From positions 62,001 to 126,000 of the forward strand of contig NZ_SPQK01000009.1 in assembly GCF_004570875.1 (NCBI RefSeq): a DNA stretch of 64,000 bases, written 5' to 3'. Under the pieces are notes generated by a model that searched no databases, was not told where the DNA came from, and saw only the letters and a list, made by a program, of their open reading frames with translations. Numbering within the stretch: position 1 is the stretch's first letter; every line of letters begins with the position of its first letter. This DNA is from Blastococcus sp. CT_GayMR16 (GTDB lineage: Bacteria; Actinomycetota; Actinomycetes; Mycobacteriales; Geodermatophilaceae). A program made the position numbers and the translations under genes. Shown piece by piece: positions 36,135-44,977 of this stretch.

Positions 36135-37678
36135 CGGAACGTTCCTGGTGGGGATGGGGGACGACGGACCGGGAGCTCCGCGACGACGAGTGCGTCGCCG
36201 CCGCCGCCGGCCTGCCCGGTCTCCCGGCACGGCCCCGCCCGGTGCCGTCCCTGCCCGACCTTCCCGCGCCGCGGGTCGCCGTTCCCGCCTCCCTCTCGGT
36301 CTCCACCACGCCCTTCGCGCGGGCGTCGCACGCTCTCGGCAAGGCCTATCGGGACGTCGTCCGCGCCCTGACCGGCGACGTGGGCGCACCGCCGGACGCC
36401 GTGGGGTCGCCCCGCAGCGAGGCCGACGTCGTGGCGCTGCTCGACTGGGCCGCCTCGGCCGGGGTCGCCGTCGTCCCGTTCGGCGGCGGCAGCTCGGTGG
36501 TCGGCGGCGTGGAGTTCCGCGGCGAGGGCCCCTGGCTCTCGCTCGACCTGACCGGCCTGGACCGGGTCCTGGAGATCGACCGGGTCAGCCGGGCCGCACG
36601 GATCCAGGGCGGGGCGCTCGGTCCGGTGCTGGAGGACCAGTTGCGGCCGCACGGGCTGACCCTGCGGCACTTCCCGCAGAGCTTCGAGTTCTCCACGCTC
36701 GGCGGCTGGCTGGCCACCCGCGCCGGGGGGCACTATGCCACGCTGCACACCCACATCGACGACCTGGTCGAATCCATGCGCGTGGTCACCCCGGTCGGCA
36801 TCAGCGAGTCCTGGCGGCTGCCGGGGTCGGGCGCCGGACCGTCGCCCGACCGTCTGTTCCTGGGCTCGGAGGGAACGCTCGGCGTCATCACCGAGGCCTG
36901 GATGCGGCTGCAGGACCGCCCCCGGTTCAAGGCGTCGGCCAGCGCGGCGTTCGCCGACATGACCGCCGCGATGTCCGCCGTCCGGGCGATCTCCCAGGCT
37001 GCGCTGTATCCGGCCAACTGCCGGCTGCTCGACCCGGGCGAGGCGGCGCTGTCCGGAGCCGCCACGACGGGGGAGTGCGTCCTGGTGCTGGGCGTGGAGT
37101 CGGCGTTCCACCCCGTCGAGGACCGGCTCAGCGAGCTCCTCGACCTCGTCCGCGACAGTGGCGGCAGTATCGCCCCGCCGTCCCAGGGGAGCGGTCCCGC
37201 GGACGCGTGGCGCTCGACGTTCCTGCGGATGCCCTACGTCCGCGACGGGCTGGCCCGGATGAGCGCGGTCGTGGAGACGTTCGAGACCGCGTGCACCTGG
37301 GACCGGGCCGACGAGCTCTACGCGACCGTCCGCGCCGAGGTGGCGGCGGCGGTCGAGGAGGTCACCGGAGCGCCGGGGATGGTGAACTGCCGGTTCACCC
37401 ACGTCTATCCCGACGGCCCGGCCCCCTACTTCACGGTGATCGCCGCCGGCCGGCCCGGCTCGGAGCTGGCCATGTGGGACGACGTGAAGGTCGCCGCCAT
37501 GGAGGTGCTGGGCCGGCTGGGAGCGACGATCACCCACCACCACGCCGTCGGCCGCGACCACCGGCCCGGCTACGACCGGCAGCGGCCCGAACCGTTCGCG
37601 GCGGCGTTGCGGGCGGCGAAGGCGGCGCTGGACCCCGCGGGCGTCCTCAACCCCGGGGTCCTGATCGATCCCGTGTAG
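36131..37678 (+). CDS. FAD-linked oxidase, alkyl-DHAP-synthase-like
   Basis: 515 residues; GTG 36131 overlaps the dinB stop (GTGA). PCMH-type FAD domain: 'VVPFGGGSSVVGGVE', 'DLTGLDRVLEIDRVSRAARIQ' in outline, 'GGWLATRAGGHYATLHTHIDD', 'LFLGSEGTLGVITEAWMRLQ'. The C-terminal cap has 'ATITHHHAVGRDHRPGY': the His-rich loop is characteristic of alkyldihydroxyacetonephosphate synthases. Bacterial members are often annotated as FAD-binding oxidases of unknown substrate. An ether-lipid role is possible but untested. The coupling to dinB is unusual. Confidence 0.9.
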   Translation: MTERSWWGWGTTDRELRDDECVAAAAGLPGLPARPRPVPSLPDLPAPRVAVPASLSVSTTPFARASHALGKAYRDVVRALTGDVGAPPDAVGSPRSEADVVALLDWAASAGVAVVPFGGGSSVVGGVEFRGEGPWLSLDLTGLDRVLEIDRVSRAARIQGGALGPVLEDQLRPHGLTLRHFPQSFEFSTLGGWLATRAGGHYATLHTHIDDLVESMRVVTPVGISESWRLPGSGAGPSPDRLFLGSEGTLGVITEAWMRLQDRPRFKASASAAFADMTAAMSAVRAISQAALYPANCRLLDPGEAALSGAATTGECVLVLGVESAFHPVEDRLSELLDLVRDSGGSIAPPSQGSGPADAWRSTFLRMPYVRDGLARMSAVVETFETACTWDRADELYATVRAEVAAAVEEVTGAPGMVNCRFTHVYPDGPAPYFTVIAAGRPGSELAMWDDVKVAAMEVLGRLGATITHHHAVGRDHRPGYDRQRPEPFAAALRAAKAALDPAGVLNPGVLIDPV

Positions 37679-37688
37679 AAACGAGCCG

Positions 37689-38297
37689 ATGAGCACCGAA
37701 CCGAGCGCCTGGACCCGCATGACCCAGGAGGATCCGGCCCACTCGGCCGCCTACGTCCAGCGGTTCCGCGACCTGGCGGCGCAGGGGATGGACCTGGTCG
37801 GTGAGGCCCGCCTGGTCGACGCCATGCTCCGTCGGGGCTCCCGGGTGCTGGACGCCGGATGCGGCCCCGGCCGGGTCGGTGCGTACCTGGCCGAGGTGGG
37901 TCACGACGTCGTCGGTGTGGACGTCGACCCGGAGCTGATTGCCGCGGCGGAGTCCGACCACCCGGGCCCGCGCTGGCTCGTCGGCGACCTGGCGCTCCTC
38001 GACCTGCCGTCGGTCGGCATCTCCGAACCGTTCGACGCAATCGTGTGCGCCGGGAACGTGGTCACGTTCCTCGCCCCGTCGACGCGGGGCGCGGTGCTCC
38101 GCCGGCTCCGGGCGCACGTCGCGGCCGACGGCCGCGCAGCCATCGGCTTCGGGGCCGGCCGGGGGTACGAGTTCGACGAGTTCCTCGCCGATGCGCAAGC
38201 CGCCGGCTGGGCGCCGGACCTGCTGCTGGCCACCTGGGACCTGCGGCCGTTCACCCCGGGCGCCGACTTCATGGTCGCCGTCCTGCGCCCGGTCTGA
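37689..38297 (+). CDS. Class I SAM-dependent methyltransferase
   Basis: 202 residues. SAM-binding motif I 'RVLDAGCGPGRVGAYLAE', acidic motif II 'VVGVDVDPELIAAAE', and 'FDAIVCAGNVVTFLAP' (post-I/IV region). It has the size of a small-molecule methyltransferase. It lies 10 bp after the flavoenzyme gene, so dinB, the oxidase and this gene form one probable transcript. The substrate is unknown. Confidence 0.92.
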   Translation: MSTEPSAWTRMTQEDPAHSAAYVQRFRDLAAQGMDLVGEARLVDAMLRRGSRVLDAGCGPGRVGAYLAEVGHDVVGVDVDPELIAAAESDHPGPRWLVGDLALLDLPSVGISEPFDAIVCAGNVVTFLAPSTRGAVLRRLRAHVAADGRAAIGFGAGRGYEFDEFLADAQAAGWAPDLLLATWDLRPFTPGADFMVAVLRPV

Positions 38298-38300
38298 CAC

Positions 38301-38335
38301 CGCGCGGCCCGCCGGGTTCACGGGCGGGCCGCGCG
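38301..38335. terminator. Bidirectional hairpin between convergent genes
   Basis: CGCGCGGCCCGCC (38301-38313) pairs with GGCGGGCCGCGCG (38323-38335) around a 9-nt loop. It lies between the methyltransferase stop and the convergent PepSY-like gene stop. Confidence 0.75.
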
Positions 38336-38342
38336 CGTCGGG

Positions 38343-38849
38343 TCAGCCGTGCGACTGCGTGCCGGTGATGGTGAAGTCCTTCCCCACCTGAACGATGAGC
38401 TCCTCGTCGTCCGCGGTCACGATGTGGGCCTCGTAGACGCCCTCGGAATCGGTCTCGACCCGCTGGACGGTGGCGTCGGGGTACTCGGCGAGCACGGCGT
38501 CAGTGACCTGGGTGGCCGTGTCGCCGGTCAGGAGTTCCTCGTCGCTGCGCTGGGGCTGGGACGGGTCCCCGTTCCCCGGTCCGCCGCCCCGGTGTCCCCC
38601 GGTCGTGCCGGACTCGCTGTCCGGCGTGGTCTGCTCCTGCGTGGTCGAGGGCGTCGACGTGCTCTCGTCGTCGGTCGCCGCGTTGGCGGTGAGCGTGCCG
38701 GCGAGGATGCCCCCGGCCACGAGTCCGCCGCCGACCAGGGCCACCGACTTTCCCCACGCCCGGCGGCCGACGCCGTTACCCGGCACCTGGCCCGGGTCCG
38801 ACGACCAGCCGCCGTCGCTCGCGCTGCCGTTGTCCTTCGCGTCGTCCAT
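38343..38849 (-). CDS. Membrane-anchored PepSY-like protein
   Basis: 168 residues from ATG 38849 (AGGACG upstream). A cytoplasmic hydrophilic N-terminus of about 35 residues, one TM segment ('VALVGGGLVAGGILAGTLTA'), a Ser/Thr/Gln/Gly-rich linker, then a C-terminal domain 'QVTDAVLAEYPDATVQRVE...YEAHIVTADDEELIVQVGKDF' that fits the PepSY fold. PepSY domains often inhibit proteases or act as modulators in the envelope. The partner is unknown. Confidence 0.8.
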   Translation of the reverse strand: MDDAKDNGSASDGGWSSDPGQVPGNGVGRRAWGKSVALVGGGLVAGGILAGTLTANAATDDESTSTPSTTQEQTTPDSESGTTGGHRGGGPGNGDPSQPQRSDEELLTGDTATQVTDAVLAEYPDATVQRVETDSEGVYEAHIVTADDEELIVQVGKDFTITGTQSHG

Positions 38850-38964
38850 CCGACGTCCTGCCTTCCGTCCGGCGCCCCGCGGTGGGCCGCTCGCCGACGA
38901 GACTGGGCGGCCACGCTGTGACGGACCTGGCACGACGATGGGGAACGTCGGTGAGACGTCCTGC

Positions 38965-39852
38965 TCAGAGCATGTCGTTCGCGCGGAGCAGGACGAGCGC
39001 CTGCACCGTGCGGTGCCCGCGCCATTCGAGGGTGGCGGCGGGGGAGTAGCTGGCGAACTCCACCGGCCAGCCGCCGTCGGGCTGTTGCGCCGCGGCGAGC
39101 CGCTCGAGCTCGGCGTCGACCACGCCGGGGCCGAACAGCGACCGTGCGGGGCCGCCCGGGAACGGCGCGAAGTCCAGCGGCCGCATGTACTCGTCGTCGG
39201 CACCGCCGGTGACGTGCAGCAGCCCGTCGACGGGGACGTGCGGCCGCAGGGCGTCGACGAGGTCCGCCGCGCCGGGCGTGGTCGGCGCCGCCGCGTCCAG
39301 CAGCTGGGCGGCGAACGCCAGCACCATCGCGTGCGGCTCGGGCCCCAGGCCGCGGACGGCGCCCAGGCAGTAGTCGGTCGCCCGAGTGAGCCACGGATGG
39401 TCGGCGACCACGGCATGGGTCGCGCCGACCCGGTGCGCGGCGGCCGCGACCACCGCGGTGATCTGCAGCGAGGACTCGGTCGCGTCCGCCGAGGTCCAGA
39501 ACGGCGCGCAGGCGGCGGGGTCCGGCACGGGCAGCGCGAAGGGCAGGCCGCGGTCGGGCAGGCTCACCTCCGCCAGCCAGTCGCAGAGCTCCGCGGCCCG
39601 GCCCGTCCGCACCGGCCCGAGATCGGCGAAGGCCTCGAACGCGTGCAGTGCCCCGCCAGGCTGGCTGGTCCGCGAGCGCAGGTCCGGCTCCAGGCCCCAG
39701 CCGTAGCCACCGTCGCGGTTGCGGTACCCGTCGACGGCCGCCAGCACGGCGGCCGGGTCGCCCCCCTCGAAGACCACCTCGAACCGCCGACGGTCGAGCA
39801 CGCGGGCAGAACCGGCCAGGAAGTCCGCGGCGGCGGACAGGTCGACGCTCAC
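38965..39852 (-). CDS. Prenyltransferase/terpene-cyclase-like alpha-alpha barrel protein
   Basis: 295 residues from a GTG that overlaps the CoA-transferase stop (GTGA at 39849-39852). Repeats such as 'YRNRDGGYGWGLEPDLRS' and 'LAAAQQPDGGWPVEF' are QW-like motifs of the squalene-cyclase/prenyltransferase toroid fold. No DxDD catalytic motif is visible, so cyclase activity is doubtful. The tight coupling to the CoA-transferase and acyltransferase suggests a role in the same lipid-related pathway. Confidence 0.75.
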   Translation of the reverse strand: MSVDLSAAADFLAGSARVLDRRRFEVVFEGGDPAAVLAAVDGYRNRDGGYGWGLEPDLRSRTSQPGGALHAFEAFADLGPVRTGRAAELCDWLAEVSLPDRGLPFALPVPDPAACAPFWTSADATESSLQITAVVAAAAHRVGATHAVVADHPWLTRATDYCLGAVRGLGPEPHAMVLAFAAQLLDAAAPTTPGAADLVDALRPHVPVDGLLHVTGGADDEYMRPLDFAPFPGGPARSLFGPGVVDAELERLAAAQQPDGGWPVEFASYSPAATLEWRGHRTVQALVLLRANDML

Positions 39853-41189
39853 CCGTCCACCCTCGCGCACCACACGGGCCGGGCGTCGGGCGGGAGCACA
39901 GCCGCCGTGGGCCAGGCCGGCGACCCGGGCGGGGCGACCACGGTCGCCGTCCCCTCGGGCGTGGGTAGGTCGACCAGGTACGGCGCGGGATCGACGTCCA
40001 CCGCGGGTTCGGGTCGCTGTGCGGGCGCGTCCAGCAGCCAGTGCGCGGTCTGCGCCAGGGACAACTCGCCGTACCAGCCGCCGCCCTCGGTGCGCTGCCG
40101 CGCGAGCGCGCCCAGGACCAGGGCGGCGGCGAGATGCCCGGTGCCGTGGTCGAGGGCCTGGGCGGGCAGCACGCCGGGCCCGTCCGGCCCGCCGTAGAGA
40201 TCCGCGATCCCGGTCGCCGCCTGCACCAGGGAGTCGAAGCCGCGCCGCTCTCCCCACGGCCCCCGCATCCCCCAGGCGGACAGCCGGACGGTCACCAGAT
40301 GCGGATGACGCTCGGCCAGCGCGGCCGGATCCATCCCGAACGCGTCCAGCGCGCCCGGGCGGTACCCCTGGACGACGACGTCCGCTTGCCCGAGCAGCTC
40401 CTCGACCGTCCGCCGGTCCGCCGCAGCCGCCAGGCCCAGGACGACGTGCCGCTTGCCGGCGCCGGTGTCGACCAGCCCGCCGCGGTCGTCGGGCCGGCGC
40501 GGCCCGTCGATGCGGAGCACGTCGGCGCCGTGCGATGCGAGCGTGCGGGTGGCGACCGGACCGGCGATGACCCGGGTGAGGTCGAGGACCCGGAGCCCGT
40601 GCAGTGGGACTTGGCGAGGGGCGCCGTCCGCCACACGGTCGAGGCTCAGCAGCGGCAACTGCGCGACCGCCCGGCCCTGCGGATGCCCGCGCCACTCGGC
40701 GACGGTCCGCACCGCGGCCGCGGCACCGCCCGCGGCGACCACCGCCGTCTCCAGCTCCTCGTCCGGCCACTGCGCGGCGGCGGCCTCGACGTCGTCCCCG
40801 AGGACGGCGAGCGCCGCGGCCCGGTGGTGCGGATAGTTCCCGTGCAGGCGGAGCCACCCGTCGGCGGTGCGCCAGAACCGGGACAGCGGGGCGAACCCCG
40901 GACCGGCCGGCCGGCCGTCGAGCCGTGCGAACCGCTCGCTGCGGAAGGCCAGACCCACGTGCCCTGCGTCGAGTGTCAGCGGGCCGCTGCCGGCCCCGCT
41001 CAGCTCGCGGGCGGCGAGCAACTGGGCGGCCACGGCACCGACCGCGAGGCCGGGCACGGGCAGCCGACCACCCAGTCCCGTCCACCCGTCGACCGCCAGT
41101 TCCGGGGCGCCCTCAGCGGCCCCGACCGCACGTCGCACGGCCGCGATCAGGGTGGCTGCGGTGCTCCACGTGAAACGTCCGTCGGCCAC
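39849..41189 (-). CDS. CaiB/BaiF family (type III) CoA-transferase
   Basis: 446 residues from GTG 41189. The C-terminal half has the family core: 'PLHGLRVLDLTRVIAGPVATRTLA', 'GADVLRIDGPRRPDDRG', 'GKRHVVLGLAAAAD', 'GYRPGALDAFGMDPAALAERHP', 'VTVRLSAWGMRGPW'. The N-terminal half looks like a degenerate second copy of the fold. The expected catalytic Asp region is 'YGGPDGPGVLPAQALDHGTG'. Such enzymes move CoA between carboxylic acids. It lies 7 bp after the WS/DGAT gene. Confidence 0.9.
   Translation of the reverse strand: MADGRFTWSTAATLIAAVRRAVGAAEGAPELAVDGWTGLGGRLPVPGLAVGAVAAQLLAARELSGAGSGPLTLDAGHVGLAFRSERFARLDGRPAGPGFAPLSRFWRTADGWLRLHGNYPHHRAAALAVLGDDVEAAAAQWPDEELETAVVAAGGAAAAVRTVAEWRGHPQGRAVAQLPLLSLDRVADGAPRQVPLHGLRVLDLTRVIAGPVATRTLASHGADVLRIDGPRRPDDRGGLVDTGAGKRHVVLGLAAAADRRTVEELLGQADVVVQGYRPGALDAFGMDPAALAERHPHLVTVRLSAWGMRGPWGERRGFDSLVQAATGIADLYGGPDGPGVLPAQALDHGTGHLAAALVLGALARQRTEGGGWYGELSLAQTAHWLLDAPAQRPEPAVDVDPAPYLVDLPTPEGTATVVAPPGSPAWPTAAVLPPDARPVWCARVDG
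41162..41177. other. parS: parS-like site 3 (degenerate)
   Basis: TGCTCCACGTGAAACG matches the parS consensus TGTTNCACGTGAAACA at all but the third and last positions; the right arm ACGTGAAAC is canonical. It overlaps the first codons of the CoA-transferase gene. Confidence 0.5.
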
Positions 41190-41196
41190 CGGGAGA

Positions 41197-42540
41197 TCAT
41201 CGCGCGAGCTCGCGGAGCGCGGCGACCTCCTCGTCCAGCGCGCGGAGCAGGACCTCGCTGTCGGGCACCAGCGCCTCGTCCACCGAGACGCCCAGCAGCA
41301 GCTTCCCGGCGTAGCTGCAGATGCTCAGACCGACGCCCACCGGACCGGTGGAGGGCACCCAGGCGGTGAAGCCGCGCAGCGGCACGCCGGCGAGACTCAC
41401 GTCGGTCCGCGGCCCCGCGATGTTGGTGACCACAGCCGTGGCCCGCCCGGCGAACACGTCCAGCCACCACTGTTCCACCGCGATGGGAGTGTGCCCGGCC
41501 ACCGACAGGGCACCAGCGGTCACGACGCCCTCGCCTGTCGCTTTGACGGTGTCCATGGCCACCCGCACCGCGGCCAGGCGCGCAGCGGGATCGGCCTCGG
41601 CAACGGGCAGCGGCACGAAGGCCAGCCCGAACTGGTTGCCGCGGCCAGGGTCGAGGGGCTGGTCGAGGGGCCGCAGGTTCACCGGCACCACGACGCTCAG
41701 CCGCTCGACGTCCCGGCCCTGCTCCTGCAGATACCGGCGCAGCGCCCCCGCCACCGCGCTCAGCGCGAGGTCGTTCACCGTCGCCCCGCTGCGGCGACCC
41801 GCCTCCTTCACGGGCTCGAGCGGGATGGCCGGCGACCAGGTCAGCTGCTTGTGGCCCGACAGTGGCCCGCGCAACGGACTGTCGTCGTCCGGGCGCGCGA
41901 AACCGAGCCGGCGGAGCATCGCGTTGCGGTCGGCGGCCAGGCGCAGCGCATCGACCGATCGGCTCAACCAGGAGCCGGACGGCGGGTCGGGACGCGGCGT
42001 CGGCGGCGGGAGCACGGGGGGCGCCTCGCCCACCAGGGGCAGCTGACCCAGGTGGGCTCCCTCGGGAGGTGCATCGACGAGGGTCAGCAGCGCCTGCACG
42101 AGGGCGGTGCCGTCGGCGATGGCGTGGTGGGTCCGCAGCAGGACGGCGCAGCCCTCCCCGTAGCCGTCGATCAGATGCGCCTCCCAGAGCGGGCGGCCCG
42201 CGTCCAGGGGCCGGCTCGCCTGGGCGCTGACGTAGGCGTGCAACTGCTCGTCGCGCCCCGGCGCAGGCAACCGGACCCTGCGCAGGTGGTTCTCGACGTC
42301 GAAGTCGTCGGCGTCCTGCCAGACGGGGACGAGTGTCCCCAGCGTGATCGGCGGCTCGAGCACGCGCTGCCCGAACCGCGGGAACGACGGCACCAGCCGG
42401 TCGGTGAACGCCGCCGCGACCTCGTCCCAGTCGACCGGCCGGTCGAACCAGAAGACGCTGTTGACCACCATCAGGTTGGTCGGCCGGTCCATGTGCAGCC
42501 AGGCCACGTCCGCGCTGGCCATCCGGGAGGTGGCGGTCAT
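41197..42540 (-). CDS. Wax ester synthase/diacylglycerol acyltransferase family
   Basis: 447 residues. The active-site motif HHxxxDG is at 138-144 (THHAIADGTAL). Other WS/DGAT features are 'RPTNLMVVNSVFWFD', 'NDLALSAVAGALRRYL', 'VPVNLRPLD', 'GNQFGLAFVPLPV' and 'TNIAGPRTDVSLAGVPL' (the conserved PLW/ND region). It esterifies fatty acyl-CoA to an alcohol or diacylglycerol for storage lipid. It is 32 bp after the PucR regulator gene and 7 bp before the CoA-transferase, suggesting one operon. Confidence 0.95.
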   Translation of the reverse strand: MTATSRMASADVAWLHMDRPTNLMVVNSVFWFDRPVDWDEVAAAFTDRLVPSFPRFGQRVLEPPITLGTLVPVWQDADDFDVENHLRRVRLPAPGRDEQLHAYVSAQASRPLDAGRPLWEAHLIDGYGEGCAVLLRTHHAIADGTALVQALLTLVDAPPEGAHLGQLPLVGEAPPVLPPPTPRPDPPSGSWLSRSVDALRLAADRNAMLRRLGFARPDDDSPLRGPLSGHKQLTWSPAIPLEPVKEAGRRSGATVNDLALSAVAGALRRYLQEQGRDVERLSVVVPVNLRPLDQPLDPGRGNQFGLAFVPLPVAEADPAARLAAVRVAMDTVKATGEGVVTAGALSVAGHTPIAVEQWWLDVFAGRATAVVTNIAGPRTDVSLAGVPLRGFTAWVPSTGPVGVGLSICSYAGKLLLGVSVDEALVPDSEVLLRALDEEVAALRELAR

Positions 42541-42572
42541 GGCGCGAGGGTGCCAGCGGCGGCCGGCACCGG

Positions 42573-43763
42573 CTACTCGACCTGAACGCCCAGTGCGATC
42601 GTCATCTCCAGCACCGCCTGGGGGTCGTCCAGCCGCTTGCCGTATCGCTCGCGGAGCTGCCCCATGCGGTAGCGGACCGTCTGCGGGTGCACGAACAGCG
42701 CGGCCGCGATCTGCTCCCGCCGGCCGTGGTGCAGCAGCCAGGCCCGCAGCGTCTCCACCAGCTTCTGGCGAGCGCCCGGGGTCAGGTCGCCCAGCGGGGC
42801 GAGCACCTGGGCGCGGAGGTCGGCGAGCGCCCCGTCGTCCGCCCGGAGCACCAGGTCGGCCAGCCGGCGGTCGGTGTCCAGGGGCTCGGACCCCTCGGCC
42901 GCGAGTCCGAGCTGCATCGCGCGGGCGGCGCGCCCGTAGGACGCGTCCGCCTCCGCCCAGGGGCGCGGTGGCCCGACGACGGCGTCCCGGCCGTCGAGGG
43001 AGCGCAGCAGCGCCGGCCGCGAGCGGCCCTCGGCGTCGGGCACGAGCAGGACGACGAGCTCCGTCGTCGAGTCCAGGCCCGGGACGTCCTGGTTGGAACG
43101 CAGGGTCCGCCCGTCGAGGGAGGCCAGCGCCCCGCGGACGGCGGTCTCCGGGAGGATCACCGCCGTCAGCGTGCGGGGCGGTGCCCAGTCGGCCCGGTCC
43201 GCGGCCGCCGTGAGCTCGGGCAGCGGACCCCCGGACAGCAGCAGGCCGGCGAGCCGTTCCAAGTAGCGGGTCCGCACCCGGCCGGTGGTCTCCAGCTCGT
43301 CGCTGTGCCCGGCGACGCTCGCCGCCGAGAGCTGGTCGATGTAGGCGAACACCAGCTCGGCGAAGCGGGCCAGCTGGCCGACGGTCAGGCCGGCCGAGAC
43401 CGCGCTGGCGCTCAGGTGCCGCCAGGACACCCGAGCACCCACCCGGTAGGCGGCGAGCAGCGCGTCCATCGAGCGGCCGCTGCGCGCCTCACCGCGGCCG
43501 AGCTCGTAGGCGCCGTCCAGAGCGGGGCGGATCGGCGTGCCCGCGTCCGCCCCGGTGCTCGCCGTCGCCAGTTCGAGGAACCCGCCCAGGGCCAGCTCGA
43601 CGGCGCCGCCGATGACCCGGCCCATGTCGCCGGTGAAGGCGTCGGCGTAGCTCGGGACCTCGACGATGATCTCGGCGACGGTGGCCTGGGCCACTGCCGG
43701 GAGCTCCGCCCGCATGGCGTGCGCCACAGCGGCGGGGATCGCGATCTGCTCGGACGACGTCAT
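42573..43763 (-). CDS. PucR/CdaR-family transcriptional regulator
   Basis: 396 residues. The C-terminal PucR HTH is clear: 'LLHHGRREQIAAALFVHPQTVRYRMGQ' in outline, then 'LRERYGKRLDDPQAVLEMTIAL'. The N-terminus is a helical bundle similar to the RsbRD_N-type sensor often found in this family; the middle resembles the GGDEF-like domain of CdaR proteins. It is divergent from the desaturase operon and cotranscribed with WS/DGAT, so it is a good candidate regulator of both; 93 bp separate the divergent starts. Confidence 0.9.
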   Translation of the reverse strand: MTSSEQIAIPAAVAHAMRAELPAVAQATVAEIIVEVPSYADAFTGDMGRVIGGAVELALGGFLELATASTGADAGTPIRPALDGAYELGRGEARSGRSMDALLAAYRVGARVSWRHLSASAVSAGLTVGQLARFAELVFAYIDQLSAASVAGHSDELETTGRVRTRYLERLAGLLLSGGPLPELTAAADRADWAPPRTLTAVILPETAVRGALASLDGRTLRSNQDVPGLDSTTELVVLLVPDAEGRSRPALLRSLDGRDAVVGPPRPWAEADASYGRAARAMQLGLAAEGSEPLDTDRRLADLVLRADDGALADLRAQVLAPLGDLTPGARQKLVETLRAWLLHHGRREQIAAALFVHPQTVRYRMGQLRERYGKRLDDPQAVLEMTIALGVQVE

Positions 43764-43856
43764 TCCACCTTCTTTGTTCGCAGGGAACAGAACCTACCGC
43801 CCGATTCACGTGCAGGGCACAGGTAATTGCCCTCTGCGCTGGACAACTCTCTATGT
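43764..43856. promoter_or_regulatory. Divergent control region, pucR / ferredoxin reductase-desaturase
   Basis: Two inverted repeats are present: TGTTC-GCAGG-GAACA (43775-43789), just upstream of the pucR ATG, and GGGCA-N8-TGCCC (43815-43832). Either could be the operator of the adjacent regulator. AAGGTGGA precedes the pucR ATG. No ribosome binding site stands out before the reductase ATG at 43857, which may be leaderless or short-leadered. Confidence 0.5.
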
Positions 43857-44954
43857 ATGACGACAACGGTTCCGCGTCCGACCACGGCCCGGCCGCGCGT
43901 CGCCCTGCGCGACCGGGTGCTCCGGCTGGTGGAGCTCGCGACGACTCCCCTGCTGCCCAGCGACTACCTCGACCTCGTCGACCCGCTGCGGTCCGGCGCC
44001 GACCTGCGCGGCCGGATCGAGGCCGTCATCCCCGAGACCCGCGACGCCGCCACGATCGTCATCCGGCCCGGACGGGGCTGGAAGGGCCACCGGCCCGGCC
44101 AGTACATCCGGATCGGCATCGACGTCGACGGCGTCCGCCAGTGGCGGGCCTACTCGCTGACCTCGGACCTGGGTCGCACCGACGGCTGCATCACCGTCAC
44201 CGTGAAGGCGATCCCCGGCGGCAAGGTGAGCAACCACCTCGTGCACCGCACCGACCCCGGCACCGTTCTCCAGCTCGACCAGGCGGCCGGTGAGTTCTGC
44301 CTGCCCGACCAGCACCCCGAGAAGGCCCTCTTCATCACGGCCGGCTCCGGCATCACGCCCGTGATGGGCATGCTGCGCAACCACCCCGAGCTGACCGACG
44401 TGGTCCTCGTGCACTCCGCACCCACGGAGGACGACGTCGTCTTCGGCGCCGAGCTGCGGGCCCTGGCCGCCGACGGCCGGATCCGGCTGGTCGAGCAGCA
44501 CACCGACACCGCCGGCATGCTCGACGCCCCGGCCATCGCTGCTCTGGTCCCCGACCTGCACGAGCGCTCCACCTGGGCGTGCGGTCCGGTCGGGATGCTC
44601 GAGGCGCTGGAGGCGCACTGGGAGACCGTCGGCGTGGCCGAGCGGCTCTACACCGAGCGATTCCGCCCGGCGGTGCTCGTGACCGGCGAGGGCGGCACCG
44701 TCTCCTTCGCCAAGTCCGGCACCACCCTGGAGGCCGACGGCGCGACACCGATCCTCGACGCCGCCGAGGACGCCGGCCTGCTGATGCCGAGCGGATGCCG
44801 GATGGGCATCTGCTTCGGCTGCGTGCTGCCGCTGCGCGAGGGCGCCGTGCGCGACCTCCGCAACGGCGAGATCACCACCGCGGCGCCCGGTGACGGCGTC
44901 CTCATCCAGACCTGCGTGAGCGCCGCCGCCGGCGCCTGCGACATCGACCACTGA
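43857..44954 (+). CDS. Ferredoxin reductase-type electron donor of acyl-CoA desaturase
   Basis: 365 residues. FAD/NAD(P)H reductase part: 'GQYIRIGIDVDGVRQWRAYSL' (flavin RxYS), 'LFITAGSGITPVMGML' and 'WACGPVGMLEALEAHW'. The C-terminal plant-type 2Fe-2S domain has 'PSGCRMGICFGCVLPL' and a fourth Cys in 'VLIQTCVSAAAG'. It matches the architecture of Mycobacterium Rv3230c, the redox partner of desaturase DesA3 (Rv3229c). Located 23 bp before the desaturase; the two clearly form an operon. Confidence 0.95.
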   Translation: MTTTVPRPTTARPRVALRDRVLRLVELATTPLLPSDYLDLVDPLRSGADLRGRIEAVIPETRDAATIVIRPGRGWKGHRPGQYIRIGIDVDGVRQWRAYSLTSDLGRTDGCITVTVKAIPGGKVSNHLVHRTDPGTVLQLDQAAGEFCLPDQHPEKALFITAGSGITPVMGMLRNHPELTDVVLVHSAPTEDDVVFGAELRALAADGRIRLVEQHTDTAGMLDAPAIAALVPDLHERSTWACGPVGMLEALEAHWETVGVAERLYTERFRPAVLVTGEGGTVSFAKSGTTLEADGATPILDAAEDAGLLMPSGCRMGICFGCVLPLREGAVRDLRNGEITTAAPGDGVLIQTCVSAAAGACDIDH

Positions 44955-44977
44955 CCCCCCGCGAAAAGGAGCCGGCC

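Noticed and set aside
38965-39852. Active squalene/terpene cyclase
   Set aside because: QW-like repeats are present but no DxDD or DxD catalytic motif can be seen and the protein is about half the usual length.
43806-43815. Further CACGTG hexamers (for example at 43806, 54786, 61624) as parS sites
   Set aside because: They lack the GTT/AAC outer arms; the core hexamer alone is common in this GC-rich sequence.
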